Part shown: positions 1 through 8,071 of the stretch, one piece after another
Position numbering within the stretch: position 1 is the stretch's first letter
How the letters are laid out: each line of letters starts with the position of its first letter
NCBI GenBank assembly: GCA_034430595.1
Contig: DAOUEL010000097.1
Location: 1-64,000, forward strand
From: E44-bin32 sp034430595
GTDB lineage: Bacteria > Chloroflexota > Anaerolineae > Anaerolineales > E44-bin32
Direction of reading: 5' to 3'
DNA length: 64,000 nt
The notes under the pieces: model-generated
Told to the model about the DNA's origin: nothing
The model's input: only the letters and a program-made list of their open reading frames with translations
Databases searched by the model: none
Position numbers and translations under genes: made by a program

Positions 1-66
1 CAGCAGTGGTTGGGCAGGGTGACGGCTCAGGATCTCGAGCCCGCGCTGCAGCAAATTTCGCAGTAG
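1..66 (+). CDS. C-terminal tail of an unidentified gene (cut by window start)
   Basis: Frame 1 is open from the first base to a TAG at 64-66 and gives about 21 residues ending in ALQQISQ. A hairpin with a T-run begins 15 bases after the stop, as expected for the end of a plus-strand gene. Nothing in this short tail identifies the protein. The gene would converge with the acyl-CoA dehydrogenase on the other strand. Confidence 0.45.
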   Translation, partial: QQWLGRVTAQDLEPALQQISQ

Positions 67-80
67 GAATATCCGGTATC

Positions 81-111
81 AAAAGAGGCGGCCACGGCCG
101 CTGCTTTTTTA
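81..111. terminator. Bidirectional intrinsic terminator
   Basis: A GC-rich stem (GCGGC at 88-92 with GCCGC at 97-101, small loop) is flanked by AAAAG on the left and a six-T run at 105-110 on the right. It can therefore end transcription from both the cut-off plus-strand gene and the minus-strand acyl-CoA dehydrogenase that stops at 129. Confidence 0.7.
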
Positions 112-128
112 TTGCATGCCCTCAGCTG

Positions 129-1277
129 TTACTCGCTCCCGAGTTCTCGCCGGGCGATGACCATGCGCTGCACTTCGCTCGTCCCCTCTCCAATCGTCAT
201 CAGGCGGGCGTCACGGTAGATCCGTTCGACTGGATACTCACGGCTGTACCCATAGCTGCCCAGAATCTGGATCGCATTGCGGGCCACGCTTTCCGCCATT
301 TCGGTCGCATAGAGCTTGGCGATCGCCGCCTCACGATTGAAGAAGTCGCCTCTCTCTTTCAACCACGCCGCGCGCAGAACCAGCAGCCGGGCGGCTTCGA
401 TCTGCGTCGCAGCGTCGGCGATCATCCACTGGATTGCCTGGTGGTCAGAGAGCGGTTTGCCGAAGGCCTGCCGTTCTTTCGCGTAGCGAATCGATTCTTC
501 ATGCGCTGCCTGGGCTAACCCGACCGCCAGCGCACCGATGCTGATTCGCCCGCCATCCAGGGTTTGCAGGGTTTGGTACAGGCCATCTCCCGCTTTGCCT
601 AGGAGATGATCTTGCGGCACCCGTACGTCTTCGAACGTGAGCGCGTGGGTTGGCGAGGCGCGCACGCCCATTTTCTTCTCACCCGGGTGGATGTGAAGCC
701 CGTCCGCATCCGTCGGGACGACGATCAGGCTGAAGGAACTCGAATCGGCTCCGTCAGCTGTTCGGCAGAATGTTATGATCTGCGAGGCGTGACTGGCATT
801 AGTAATCCAGGCTTTGCTGCCGTTGATGACCCAGCTTTCGCCTTCGAGCGAGGCGTGTGTACGGACACCGCCCACCAGGTCCGAGCCGGCACCAGGTTCC
901 GTCAAGGCCAAGGCTCCCAGGCCATCTCCGCGCGCTAATCCCGGAAGCCAGCGAGCTTTCTGTTCCTCGGTTCCGAAATTGGTGATCGGGGCGCAGCCCA
1001 GCCCGTTATGGGCGGCCACCGAAAGCGCTGTTCCACCATCGGCCCAGCCTAATTCTTCGATCGCCAGCGCGGCACTGATCGCATCCACGCCGGAACCTCC
1101 ATAGGCCTCCGGGATATTCATCCCCAGCAGTCCGAGCGAGGCCATCTTCTCGAATGCGGCCTCGTTCAGCGCAGCCTTCTCATCGAACTCGGCGGCCGCC
1201 GGCTTGACCTGCTCGGCGCAGAATTCATGCACGGTTACCTTCCACATTCGCTGTTCTTCATTCAGTTCAAAGTCCAT
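129..1277 (-). CDS. Acyl-CoA dehydrogenase
   Basis: This 382-residue flavoprotein would catalyse alpha,beta-dehydrogenation of an acyl-CoA, passing electrons to an electron-transfer flavoprotein. The family signature LTEPGAGSD lies at about residues 125-133. The C-terminal IGEGTSEVQR carries the usual catalytic glutamate (about E364) in the same place as in short- and medium-chain enzymes. A longer frame starts 50 codons upstream, but the ATG at 1277 is preceded by AGGAGAA and begins with the family-typical MDFELNEEQ, so it is preferred. The gene follows an acyl-CoA synthetase with a 118-base gap, so activation and first oxidation of an organic acid are probably linked. Chain length cannot be read from sequence. 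Confidence 0.9.
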   Translation of the reverse strand: MDFELNEEQRMWKVTVHEFCAEQVKPAAAEFDEKAALNEAAFEKMASLGLLGMNIPEAYGGSGVDAISAALAIEELGWADGGTALSVAAHNGLGCAPITNFGTEEQKARWLPGLARGDGLGALALTEPGAGSDLVGGVRTHASLEGESWVINGSKAWITNASHASQIITFCRTADGADSSSFSLIVVPTDADGLHIHPGEKKMGVRASPTHALTFEDVRVPQDHLLGKAGDGLYQTLQTLDGGRISIGALAVGLAQAAHEESIRYAKERQAFGKPLSDHQAIQWMIADAATQIEAARLLVLRAAWLKERGDFFNREAAIAKLYATEMAESVARNAIQILGSYGYSREYPVERIYRDARLMTIGEGTSEVQRMVIARRELGSE

Positions 1278-1342
1278 GAGCTGGATTCTCCTGGTTCGTC
1301 CAAGCCACTTCGAGCAGGCTCGCAGAAATTGTGCCGCACCTG

Positions 1343-1375
1343 ACCTGGTGTTGGTAGGTCCCTCCAGCACCAGGT
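1343..1375. repeat. Inverted repeat ahead of the acyl-CoA dehydrogenase gene
   Basis: ACCTGGTG at 1343-1350 is exactly complementary to CACCAGGT at 1368-1375, with a 17-base loop. It sits in the 118-base gap between the synthetase stop and the dehydrogenase start. It has no T-run, so it is more likely an operator or an mRNA hairpin than a terminator. Confidence 0.4.
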
Positions 1376-1395
1376 ATAAGGGATATTCGTCCCCA

Positions 1396-3384
1396 TCAGG
1401 TATGTGAATCCTGCCCTGGACGTGCATTACCCAGGGCTTGAATCTCCTCCAGCAGTTGGGGATTGAGCAGCGCTGAAGTGTCGCCCGGGTCGAGGCTGAG
1501 ATAGGCAGCCCGGATCATGCGCCGCATGACTTTCGCATTGCGCGTTTTGGGAAGATCAGAGAGGAAGTGGACAACCTGTGGTGTGAGCGGCTTGCCCAGC
1601 GCAGCCCTCACGTGACCTCGAATCGCATCTGCAAGCTCGGGGTTGCCCACCGCGCCCGGGACGAGCACGCAGAAGATCGCCAGACGGCTGCCCTTGATCG
1701 CGTCTGGCAGCCCGACAGCTGCGGCTTCAGCGACCTGGGGATGTTCGACGACAATCGACTCGACCTCTGCCGGGCCGAGGCGTTTGCCGGCAATCTTGAG
1801 CGTGTCATCCGATCGGCCGAGGATGTACCAGGCGCCATCACCGTCGATGGCGGCGTAATCGCCGTGAACCCAGACCTCCGGCCAGCGCGACCAGTAGGTC
1901 TTCAAGTATCGCTCTTGATCATGCCAGAAGGCGCGTGTCATGCCAATCCAGGGCGCCTTGATCACCAATTCGCCCACCTGGCCGCGCAGCGGTTTCCCAT
2001 CTTCATCGAAGACATCCGCAGCGATCCCCGGGCAGGGTGCTGAGAAAGCGCATGGTTTAAGCGGTAGGAGCGGATTGCCCATTAGAATCCCACCCGAAAT
2101 TTCAGTGCCTCCTGAATAATTGACGATCGGGCGCTGGCTGCCACCGACCTGTTCGAAGAGCCACATCCATGGGCCGGGATTCCATGGCTCGCCGGTAGAG
2201 GCAAAGGTATGCACTTTCCCGAGGTCGTGCGTGCGGACCGGGTCTAGGCCGAGCGGCATCAGCGACCGGATCAGGGTCGGCGAAAGGCCGAGCACATTGG
2301 CTGCATGCCGTTCGCACAGTTCCCAGAGCCGGTCGGGCCTGGGGAAATCTGGTGCGCCATCGTAAAGGATGAATGTCCCGCCGAGGAGCAGCGCACCGAA
2401 CACCAGCCATGGGCCCATCATCCAGCCCATATCCGTCATCCAGTAGATGACATCGCCGGCATGCACATCCGTGCCAAAAGCCATGTCCTGGGCGGCCTTG
2501 ACCGGAAAGCCGCAGTGCGTATGAACGGCACCCTTCGGGCGGCCTGTTGTCCCAGAAGTGTAGATAAGCATCAGCGTATCTTCGGCTGCCGTATCTTCCG
2601 GGACCGCGCTCAAATCCTGAGCCGGAATCAGTTCATGCCACCAGTAATCTCGCCCAGCCTGCATCTCGATCGTCAGATCCTGGTAGCGGAGAACGATGAC
2701 TGCCTCGACCTGCGGCAGATCACGCAGTGCTCGATCGGCGACGGGCTTCATGGGAGTTATTTGGCCTCGCCGCTGGAACGCGTCCGCCGTGAACAGCGCT
2801 TTCGCACCACCGTCTTGCAGCCGGGTTGCCACGGCTCGTTCTCCGTAGCCTGAGAAGAGCGGCAGGATGATGCCGCCGATCCGGGCGATTGCCAGCAGCG
2901 CAACCACAATTTCCGGCACCATCGGCATGTAAAGGGCAATGACATCGCCCTTGCCGAGCCCAAGCGATCGAAGTGCGTTCGCGACCTGGTTGACCGAATG
3001 GGTCAGCTCGCTGTAGGAGAGCTGCATGGGTTGATTGGATTCGGACTCCCAGCGCAGCGCGGGAGAGTCTCCCCGGCCAAGTCGCAAGTTTTTTTCGAGG
3101 CAGCTAGTTGTGATGTTCAGCCGGCCTCCGATGCACCAAAGCGGCAGCGCGATGCCAGCTGATAGATCGAGGACGTCCTTGTACGGTGTTTGAAACTCGA
3201 TCCCGAGGTAGTCGAGCAGGGAGGCCGTAAACCAGGGCACATCACGTGTGGAGCGCAGCATGAGCTCACTATAGTCAGCCACGCCATAGGCAGACATGAA
3301 CTGGGTGAGATGGGCCTGTTCAATTCGGTCTGCCGTCGGCCACCAGACGGTGGGTCCCCCGAAGAGCTGTTCTGACCGGCTCAA
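1396..3384 (-). CDS. AMP-forming acyl-CoA synthetase (acetyl/propionyl-CoA synthetase-like)
   Basis: This member of the ANL superfamily would activate a carboxylic acid with ATP and CoA. Motifs in order are the P-loop-like YTSGTTGRPKGA (about 275-286), YSGGTEISGG, the hinge region around ILGRSDDTLKIAGKRLGP, and the C-terminal KTRNAKVMRR with the catalytic lysine near 618. The open frame runs to 3657 but would overlap the upstream gene, which stops at 3443. The TTG at 3384 has AGAAAGG at a good distance and keeps the N-terminal WWPTADRIEQAHLTQFM, which is typical of acetyl-CoA synthetase relatives; the ATG at 3297 would lose it. The length (662) fits the family. Substrate is uncertain: short-chain acid is the best guess. 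Confidence 0.85.
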   Translation of the reverse strand: MSRSEQLFGGPTVWWPTADRIEQAHLTQFMSAYGVADYSELMLRSTRDVPWFTASLLDYLGIEFQTPYKDVLDLSAGIALPLWCIGGRLNITTSCLEKNLRLGRGDSPALRWESESNQPMQLSYSELTHSVNQVANALRSLGLGKGDVIALYMPMVPEIVVALLAIARIGGIILPLFSGYGERAVATRLQDGGAKALFTADAFQRRGQITPMKPVADRALRDLPQVEAVIVLRYQDLTIEMQAGRDYWWHELIPAQDLSAVPEDTAAEDTLMLIYTSGTTGRPKGAVHTHCGFPVKAAQDMAFGTDVHAGDVIYWMTDMGWMMGPWLVFGALLLGGTFILYDGAPDFPRPDRLWELCERHAANVLGLSPTLIRSLMPLGLDPVRTHDLGKVHTFASTGEPWNPGPWMWLFEQVGGSQRPIVNYSGGTEISGGILMGNPLLPLKPCAFSAPCPGIAADVFDEDGKPLRGQVGELVIKAPWIGMTRAFWHDQERYLKTYWSRWPEVWVHGDYAAIDGDGAWYILGRSDDTLKIAGKRLGPAEVESIVVEHPQVAEAAAVGLPDAIKGSRLAIFCVLVPGAVGNPELADAIRGHVRAALGKPLTPQVVHFLSDLPKTRNAKVMRRMIRAAYLSLDPGDTSALLNPQLLEEIQALGNARPGQDSHT

Positions 3385-3442
3385 TGCCGTCTGCCTTTCT
3401 TGCCACCCCCAGGGGGGGCTAATGGCCCTTCCCGGGCTGCAC

Positions 3443-5914
3443 CTACGGGACGAGCTGTGCGAACCAGTAGCGGACGATGTCCTCTGCTGGTTTGCCTCGC
3501 ACGGAAGCTGACTTATCGTGTAGGACCGGTCCCGGGTCATAGCCACGCACCGAAACCCCCCCCAGCTGCGGCTGGGACTGCGCTGCCAGCAGCAAGGCGT
3601 TGACTGCCCACGCCTGGGCTTGCAGATCGACTCCCAGATCGGGATCCACGACCGCACCCTGGATGAAGTCCGAGGCCGGACGGCACCTGCCGTCTGGGGC
3701 GGGTGGACAGGCGAGCTCGGAGTCCTGAACGGAGAGGTATTCGACGCTCAGCACAACCGGGATCTGCGCCAATGCCCGGTTGGCGAGGGAAGCCTCGAGC
3801 AGGATACGTGTCTGTTCCTGCAGCTGGTCAAAACTGATTGCCGCGTCATCCGTCAGCGGTGCATGCCAGTAGAGACGAACCCGGTCGAACTGATCCAGGA
3901 ATGGGGGAGGTGTCTGACTCTCGGCACCGATTTCAATTTCTCCGATCAGCAGGCCAGGATAGAGCTCCTGAAGCTCGCTGATCAACGTACGCCAGGAATT
4001 TTCGCTATCTCCGGGGACGCCGGAAGGACTGCCGTCTGGCAGGGTACCCGCCGGCAGCGCGGCTGCGATGGAGTGCAGGTCGATCACGACCTGTTCGGCG
4101 CCCGCGGCTGCTGCCAGCCTCGCATAACTGAGTAGCATGGCGCGGTATCCTTCGAACCAGATCTTCCACCAGGCTAGATCACGCACCCCGGCCCGCCAGA
4201 AAGCTTCACCTTCAGCGCCATCCAGCGCAAGTCCCGGGCGCAGCGCCACCTGCAGACCCTTTTGATGAGCAAGATCGATCCAGTTCTTCAGCTCTGTGTC
4301 AAACGGTGCCTGTGCCGGATTGAGTGTAAAGAGGGGGAATGGGTTCAGCTGGGAAACTTGCCAGCGCGGACTGAATGTGACCAGGCTGGCGTTGGAAGCG
4401 GCAATATCATCCAGCGCTCCTGGCATGCTTCGCTCCCAGTCAAGACGGTAATTTGGAAGCAGGTCAATCCCGGCTTCAAAGCCGGACCGGGGAGAGGCAG
4501 GGACGGCAACGACCTGCCCGGGATCAAGCTCGCTTTCAAACCACTGCCAGCTCTCGACCTGATCCTGGAGCGTTGCTCCTGCTGCGGGGTCGGGAGCCGG
4601 GCGTCCGGCTGGATCGATGCCGGCAGTATCGTGGTCGTCCGCGCTGCCGCAGGCTAATGAGCGGCAGTAGCGGTAGCCGACCTCGCCTTCAAAGCTGAGC
4701 GGAGCGAAAAGGTCATACTCATATCGGTCACCTCCCACAGGCCACATTGCCAGCGGCGTGAACCACTGACCGGGCTTGAACTGCAGGGCGACGCCCTCGC
4801 CGGGGGGTGTGCTGCCGGGTATGCTGAGGTCAAAGTGGAGGGCAGGACCGCCATCGACGCTCCAGCTTTGGACTTCATCCCTCAAGATCGGTTCGCGCCC
4901 CTGAAGGACCACCTGCCGGGTGACGAACGCACCTTGATCGCCCCGCTCGGCGTTCCAGAATCCGTCGCCGAGTGTGTACTTGTAGTGCAGATCCGTACCC
5001 TCGAATAACTGCAGGATTGCCAGGAAATGCGATGGATCGACCCGCACCATCTCGGGCATGTGAGTGATCGAGGTCCGCATTCCCCCGGAGAGATCCGTAA
5101 AGCGGTTGCCGAGCTGCATTATGTTGCCTGCGATTCGCACCGATGCTTCCGCTGGGGTATCGGCTGGAACGGTGAGTTCAAACGTAACTTGTACAGGAGC
5201 TGCGGGCTGCATCGAAAGCTCAACCGGTGTGGAGGCGTCCCCAGCGATTATCGCACCCTGCTGGACAGGCACGTGAGAACCGGAAGGACTAAAGACCGTT
5301 ATATGGTGCATCCCTGGCGCCAGGCCATCGAGGCGGAAAAACCCTTGCCCGTCACTGTAGGTCGTAAGCCCACCGGCGGTGATGACTCTATCGACTAGCG
5401 GCTCGCCTGTCAGGGCATCCGACACCTGGCCTAGGATACGCCCTGTCGGACCGCTGTACGGTTGATCCGACCAACCAGCGATGATGTCGGTCAAATGGAT
5501 TGGGCCGGGGATATAGGCGGTTCGCGTATGAACGGGTTCGAAACTGGTGCTGACCTCGATCGCGCTAGCTGGCGAGGTGCGTATGTAGCGATAGGTTAGA
5601 AGGGAACCAACTTGCGGAGTGAGCGTGGCCTGGTAATGACCATTATCGAGGCGATCGAGTGGAACACGGTAGGCGTTGTAATCCAATCCGGTAACTGGAT
5701 CGAGCAGTTCGAGCTCGAGGGAAGCATCCTGATCCGTCCCTGCAGGAGGAATGACTTCAAAGGTGGCTTCCGCTGCCGGCTCGGGAGAAGTGCCTTGTTC
5801 GAGCGGGTTCGTTGCGGGCGGAGTTCTCGCCGCAAAAGGAGAGGCGAATGAGCAGCTCGAAACCAGCAGCACAAGCACCAACGTCAACACCGGAACGATT
5901 CGATCTTTAATCAT
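3443..5914 (-). CDS. Large lipoprotein with beta-sandwich domains and a glycosidase-like TIM barrel
   Basis: The 823-residue product begins with a signal peptide ending in VSSC (lipidated C21), so it is anchored outside the membrane. Residues 157-218 look like a carboxypeptidase-regulatory beta-sandwich (GQVSDALTGEPL, SDGQGFFRLDGLAPG). Two further beta-sandwich stretches at about 240-345 and 360-470 resemble starch-binding or isomerase-N modules. From about 485 the sequence has the alternating pattern of a glycoside-hydrolase TIM barrel (NASLVTFSPRWQVS, AHQKGLQVALRPGL, GAEQVVIDLHS, IGEIEIGAE). Catalytic acids were not assigned. The gene overlaps the upstream membrane-protein gene by ATGA, so both are translated from one message. 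Likely role: extracellular polysaccharide binding or cleavage; the substrate is unknown. Confidence 0.75.
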   Translation of the reverse strand: MIKDRIVPVLTLVLVLLVSSCSFASPFAARTPPATNPLEQGTSPEPAAEATFEVIPPAGTDQDASLELELLDPVTGLDYNAYRVPLDRLDNGHYQATLTPQVGSLLTYRYIRTSPASAIEVSTSFEPVHTRTAYIPGPIHLTDIIAGWSDQPYSGPTGRILGQVSDALTGEPLVDRVITAGGLTTYSDGQGFFRLDGLAPGMHHITVFSPSGSHVPVQQGAIIAGDASTPVELSMQPAAPVQVTFELTVPADTPAEASVRIAGNIMQLGNRFTDLSGGMRTSITHMPEMVRVDPSHFLAILQLFEGTDLHYKYTLGDGFWNAERGDQGAFVTRQVVLQGREPILRDEVQSWSVDGGPALHFDLSIPGSTPPGEGVALQFKPGQWFTPLAMWPVGGDRYEYDLFAPLSFEGEVGYRYCRSLACGSADDHDTAGIDPAGRPAPDPAAGATLQDQVESWQWFESELDPGQVVAVPASPRSGFEAGIDLLPNYRLDWERSMPGALDDIAASNASLVTFSPRWQVSQLNPFPLFTLNPAQAPFDTELKNWIDLAHQKGLQVALRPGLALDGAEGEAFWRAGVRDLAWWKIWFEGYRAMLLSYARLAAAAGAEQVVIDLHSIAAALPAGTLPDGSPSGVPGDSENSWRTLISELQELYPGLLIGEIEIGAESQTPPPFLDQFDRVRLYWHAPLTDDAAISFDQLQEQTRILLEASLANRALAQIPVVLSVEYLSVQDSELACPPAPDGRCRPASDFIQGAVVDPDLGVDLQAQAWAVNALLLAAQSQPQLGGVSVRGYDPGPVLHDKSASVRGKPAEDIVRYWFAQLVP

Positions 5915-6714
5915 GGTTTCATCTCGATACTCTCGATTAATTGTTTACACAAATCGGCGTTAGGCACAATTCGCACCGGTAGTTTCCTGCTTATCTCTCC
6001 ACGGCTCGATTCGTACTTGATCTCGAATCGGCCACCTTGAATATCAGCTTCGCGTATGTTCTTCCAGGGGATGCTTCTTCTACGGATCTTCAACTCCTCA
6101 GGCAGCAGCTGGATCGGACCGAATTCGAGCGTCTGGTGTCCCTCGAACTGGCTGCGGTATTTCTTGAGCAGCCTGGGGAAGACCTGTTTCTTGATCTCGT
6201 CGATCAAGGAATGCAGGTCGGTTAGCGCGCCTGTGAATCGGTGGTGGGCACCATCATTCGTGTCCAGTGTGAGCTGGGATCGATCGCCCCAGATCCATCC
6301 CGGCAGCCCGTAGCGAACTACGGCAATGCGCAACCCGTCGATCGAGCCCCAGGGAACGAAAAGGACTTTTCTCCCGTCCCGCAGCACCAGGCCACGCTGA
6401 TGCGTTGAAACCTGGTGCCTGCGTTCCCGCCGCCTCAACCACCCCTGCAGCGTGGCAAACGCGAGCAAGATGATTGCTGCGGTCAGGTAGGGGCTTGTCC
6501 AGCGCCAGACAACAGCCGGACCAAAACGCATGTAGGCGAAATTCCAACGGTAGATTGCGAGGCCAAGGGTTGCGAGAGTCCCCAGCAGGCTGAGGACGAT
6601 CAATAATGAGCGCTGGCGCAGGCGTTTCCGGCGAACGACGTAAACTGCCTGTGGTGGGCCGGGGTCCAGATGGCGGGGTTGATGGATCTGGGTTCTTGTG
6701 AGATCCACAGCCAA
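5911..6714 (-). CDS. Two-helix membrane protein of unknown function
   Basis: The family was not recognised. The 267-residue product has a basic N-terminus, then two hydrophobic segments at about 36-56 and 66-92, followed by a soluble C-terminal half rich in beta-strand pattern (RKVLFVPWGSIDGLRIAVVRYG, repeated later as RRRSIPWKNIREADIQGG). Two such repeats suggest a duplicated PH-like fold, as in bacterial proteins with membrane-bound PH domains, but this is only a pattern match. Its stop overlaps the start of the TIM-barrel lipoprotein by ATGA, and it follows another membrane protein with a one-base gap, so the three genes form one operon. Confidence 0.7.
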   Translation of the reverse strand: MAVDLTRTQIHQPRHLDPGPPQAVYVVRRKRLRQRSLLIVLSLLGTLATLGLAIYRWNFAYMRFGPAVVWRWTSPYLTAAIILLAFATLQGWLRRRERRHQVSTHQRGLVLRDGRKVLFVPWGSIDGLRIAVVRYGLPGWIWGDRSQLTLDTNDGAHHRFTGALTDLHSLIDEIKKQVFPRLLKKYRSQFEGHQTLEFGPIQLLPEELKIRRRSIPWKNIREADIQGGRFEIKYESSRGEISRKLPVRIVPNADLCKQLIESIEMKP

Positions 6715-6715
6715 C

Positions 6716-7429
6716 TCAGATCATGCTGCCGAGGGCAATGGCAACTAAATAGGCTGAGGCGCCCAGTCCCACTCCCAGCAGCGCAGTTGACCGCCTGGTC
6801 GTTGGCGAGAAGGCGCTTCCGACACCGAGCCCAATGGCGAAAATAGCGCAGCTCAAGGAAAGACTCAAAGCTAGCATTCCAAACCCGCGCACCGCAAGAG
6901 GGATTGCACTTATATCACCCAGGACGCTGACCAAGCCCAGGATGGCTGCAGATCGTGAGTAGCCATCTGACCGGTTGGCGACAACCTCCGGAATATAAGG
7001 CAGGCTGTCATCAAGACCCTGCGTGGTCTGAGTTCCATACAGCATACGGTAGAGCAGGAATTGATTCATCGCGGTCACGACGATGACCAACCGGACGAAG
7101 ATCAGCACCAATGTCTCTAGCGTGCTGGTATCGAAGAGCATCGTCAGGGGATCAGAACCAAGCAGGGCGGCGACGCCCGGGGCTAGGTTTGCGAGCGAGA
7201 GAGCCCAGATCATGGCTACCAGAGCCAGTAAGATGGGTTGTGGTTCAATAGCCAGCATAACCGCTGCAATTACCCAGGGAACGAAGGACAAAGGGTGTTC
7301 AGGGCGCAGCACACCAAAGGCAAGCGATCCCATCGCCGCGAGCAGAAGCGCCCACAGCCATTGCGTGCGCTGTAAGCGTCTGCGGGCGAGCTGCAGATTT
7401 GGATTGTCGATCGAAAGTGTCTCTGGCAC
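6716..7429 (-). CDS. Polytopic membrane protein of unknown function
   Basis: A 237-residue protein that is almost entirely hydrophobic, with about six transmembrane helices (clear ones around 28-45, 50-65, 68-92, 107-127, 163-203 and 215-235). No catalytic or transport motif was recognised. It starts with GTG at 7429, preceded by GGAAGAGG. It is the first gene of a three-gene unit with the adjacent two-helix protein and the lipoprotein, which hints at a shared surface or envelope role. Confidence 0.65.
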   Translation of the reverse strand: MPETLSIDNPNLQLARRRLQRTQWLWALLLAAMGSLAFGVLRPEHPLSFVPWVIAAVMLAIEPQPILLALVAMIWALSLANLAPGVAALLGSDPLTMLFDTSTLETLVLIFVRLVIVVTAMNQFLLYRMLYGTQTTQGLDDSLPYIPEVVANRSDGYSRSAAILGLVSVLGDISAIPLAVRGFGMLALSLSLSCAIFAIGLGVGSAFSPTTRRSTALLGVGLGASAYLVAIALGSMI

Positions 7430-7523
7430 GCTGGTCAGCCTCTTCCGGGGTGCAAATACGGGTCCGAGAAAGAGATCGTTCGGCGGCGAGAATACCTACG
7501 CACTCCCGCCGATCAGCATCAAT

Positions 7524-8069
7524 TCAGGCCGGAACGAAGTAGACGTCGGTCGGTTTGAGCTTGCTGTTCCGCAGGAACTTCGGTTCGACCGGCATTCCGA
7601 TCCAATCCAGCGATGCAGCCTGCGGATCTAAGCCCAGCACACGTGTCAGGAAGAGCGTGTTGACATCTTCAAACTCAATCAACGCCAGGACATAGGGTGT
7701 TTCAGGCAGGAATTCCTCCGATCCGAAGAAGCACACCGTGAAGGCGTGGATCTTCGCCGGGCGGTCCGTGATATCGATCCAGCGCGTTTCCTCGCCGCTG
7801 TACATATCGTGACCGCGCGGCGTGGCGTAGGTATATCCGCTATCGGCTTCCTGCGTCGCCAGCAGGTGCTTGTTGCTGGCAGCCGCGAACCAGGGGCTAT
7901 CCTGGCCATAGGAGTGCAGGTAGGTGATCGAGTAATCCTGCTCGATCTGCAGTGGGGTCATACGCTTCAGGAACGCGAGCGAATCAGGGTCGGTCTCTAC
8001 GGGGAACGGGACACCGTGGACGATGTATCCGCCCAGGGTCTCCGGGCGCTGCTTTGGAAATTTCGCCAT
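7524..8069 (-). CDS. DUF35-type OB-fold protein lacking the zinc-ribbon cysteines
   Basis: The protein has the architecture of DUF35 partners of thiolase-fold enzymes: an N-terminal helical and zinc-ribbon region, then an OB-fold (about 85-170). The family normally carries CxxCG, PPR and CxxC. Here the matching stretch is EADSGYTYATPRGHDMYSG (about residues 73-91): glycine and PR are kept, but the four cysteine positions read E, S, D and S. The gene starts two bases after the thiolase-like stop with a strong GGAGGAG site. In this family DUF35 proteins act as scaffolds or acyl-CoA channels for HMG-CoA/thiolase complexes and for steroid aldolases. Loss of the ligands means it probably binds no zinc. 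Confidence 0.8.
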   Translation of the reverse strand: MAKFPKQRPETLGGYIVHGVPFPVETDPDSLAFLKRMTPLQIEQDYSITYLHSYGQDSPWFAAASNKHLLATQEADSGYTYATPRGHDMYSGEETRWIDITDRPAKIHAFTVCFFGSEEFLPETPYVLALIEFEDVNTLFLTRVLGLDPQAASLDWIGMPVEPKFLRNSKLKPTDVYFVPA

Positions 8070-8071
8070 GA

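Noticed and set aside
1343..1395. A T-box or SAM-type riboswitch before the acyl-CoA dehydrogenase
   Set aside because: GGAGGGACC resembles part of known cores by chance, but the remaining conserved elements and a terminator are missing.
3385..3657. A longer acyl-CoA synthetase reading back to 3657
   Set aside because: That part overlaps the end of the lipoprotein gene and its translation has no similarity to synthetases.
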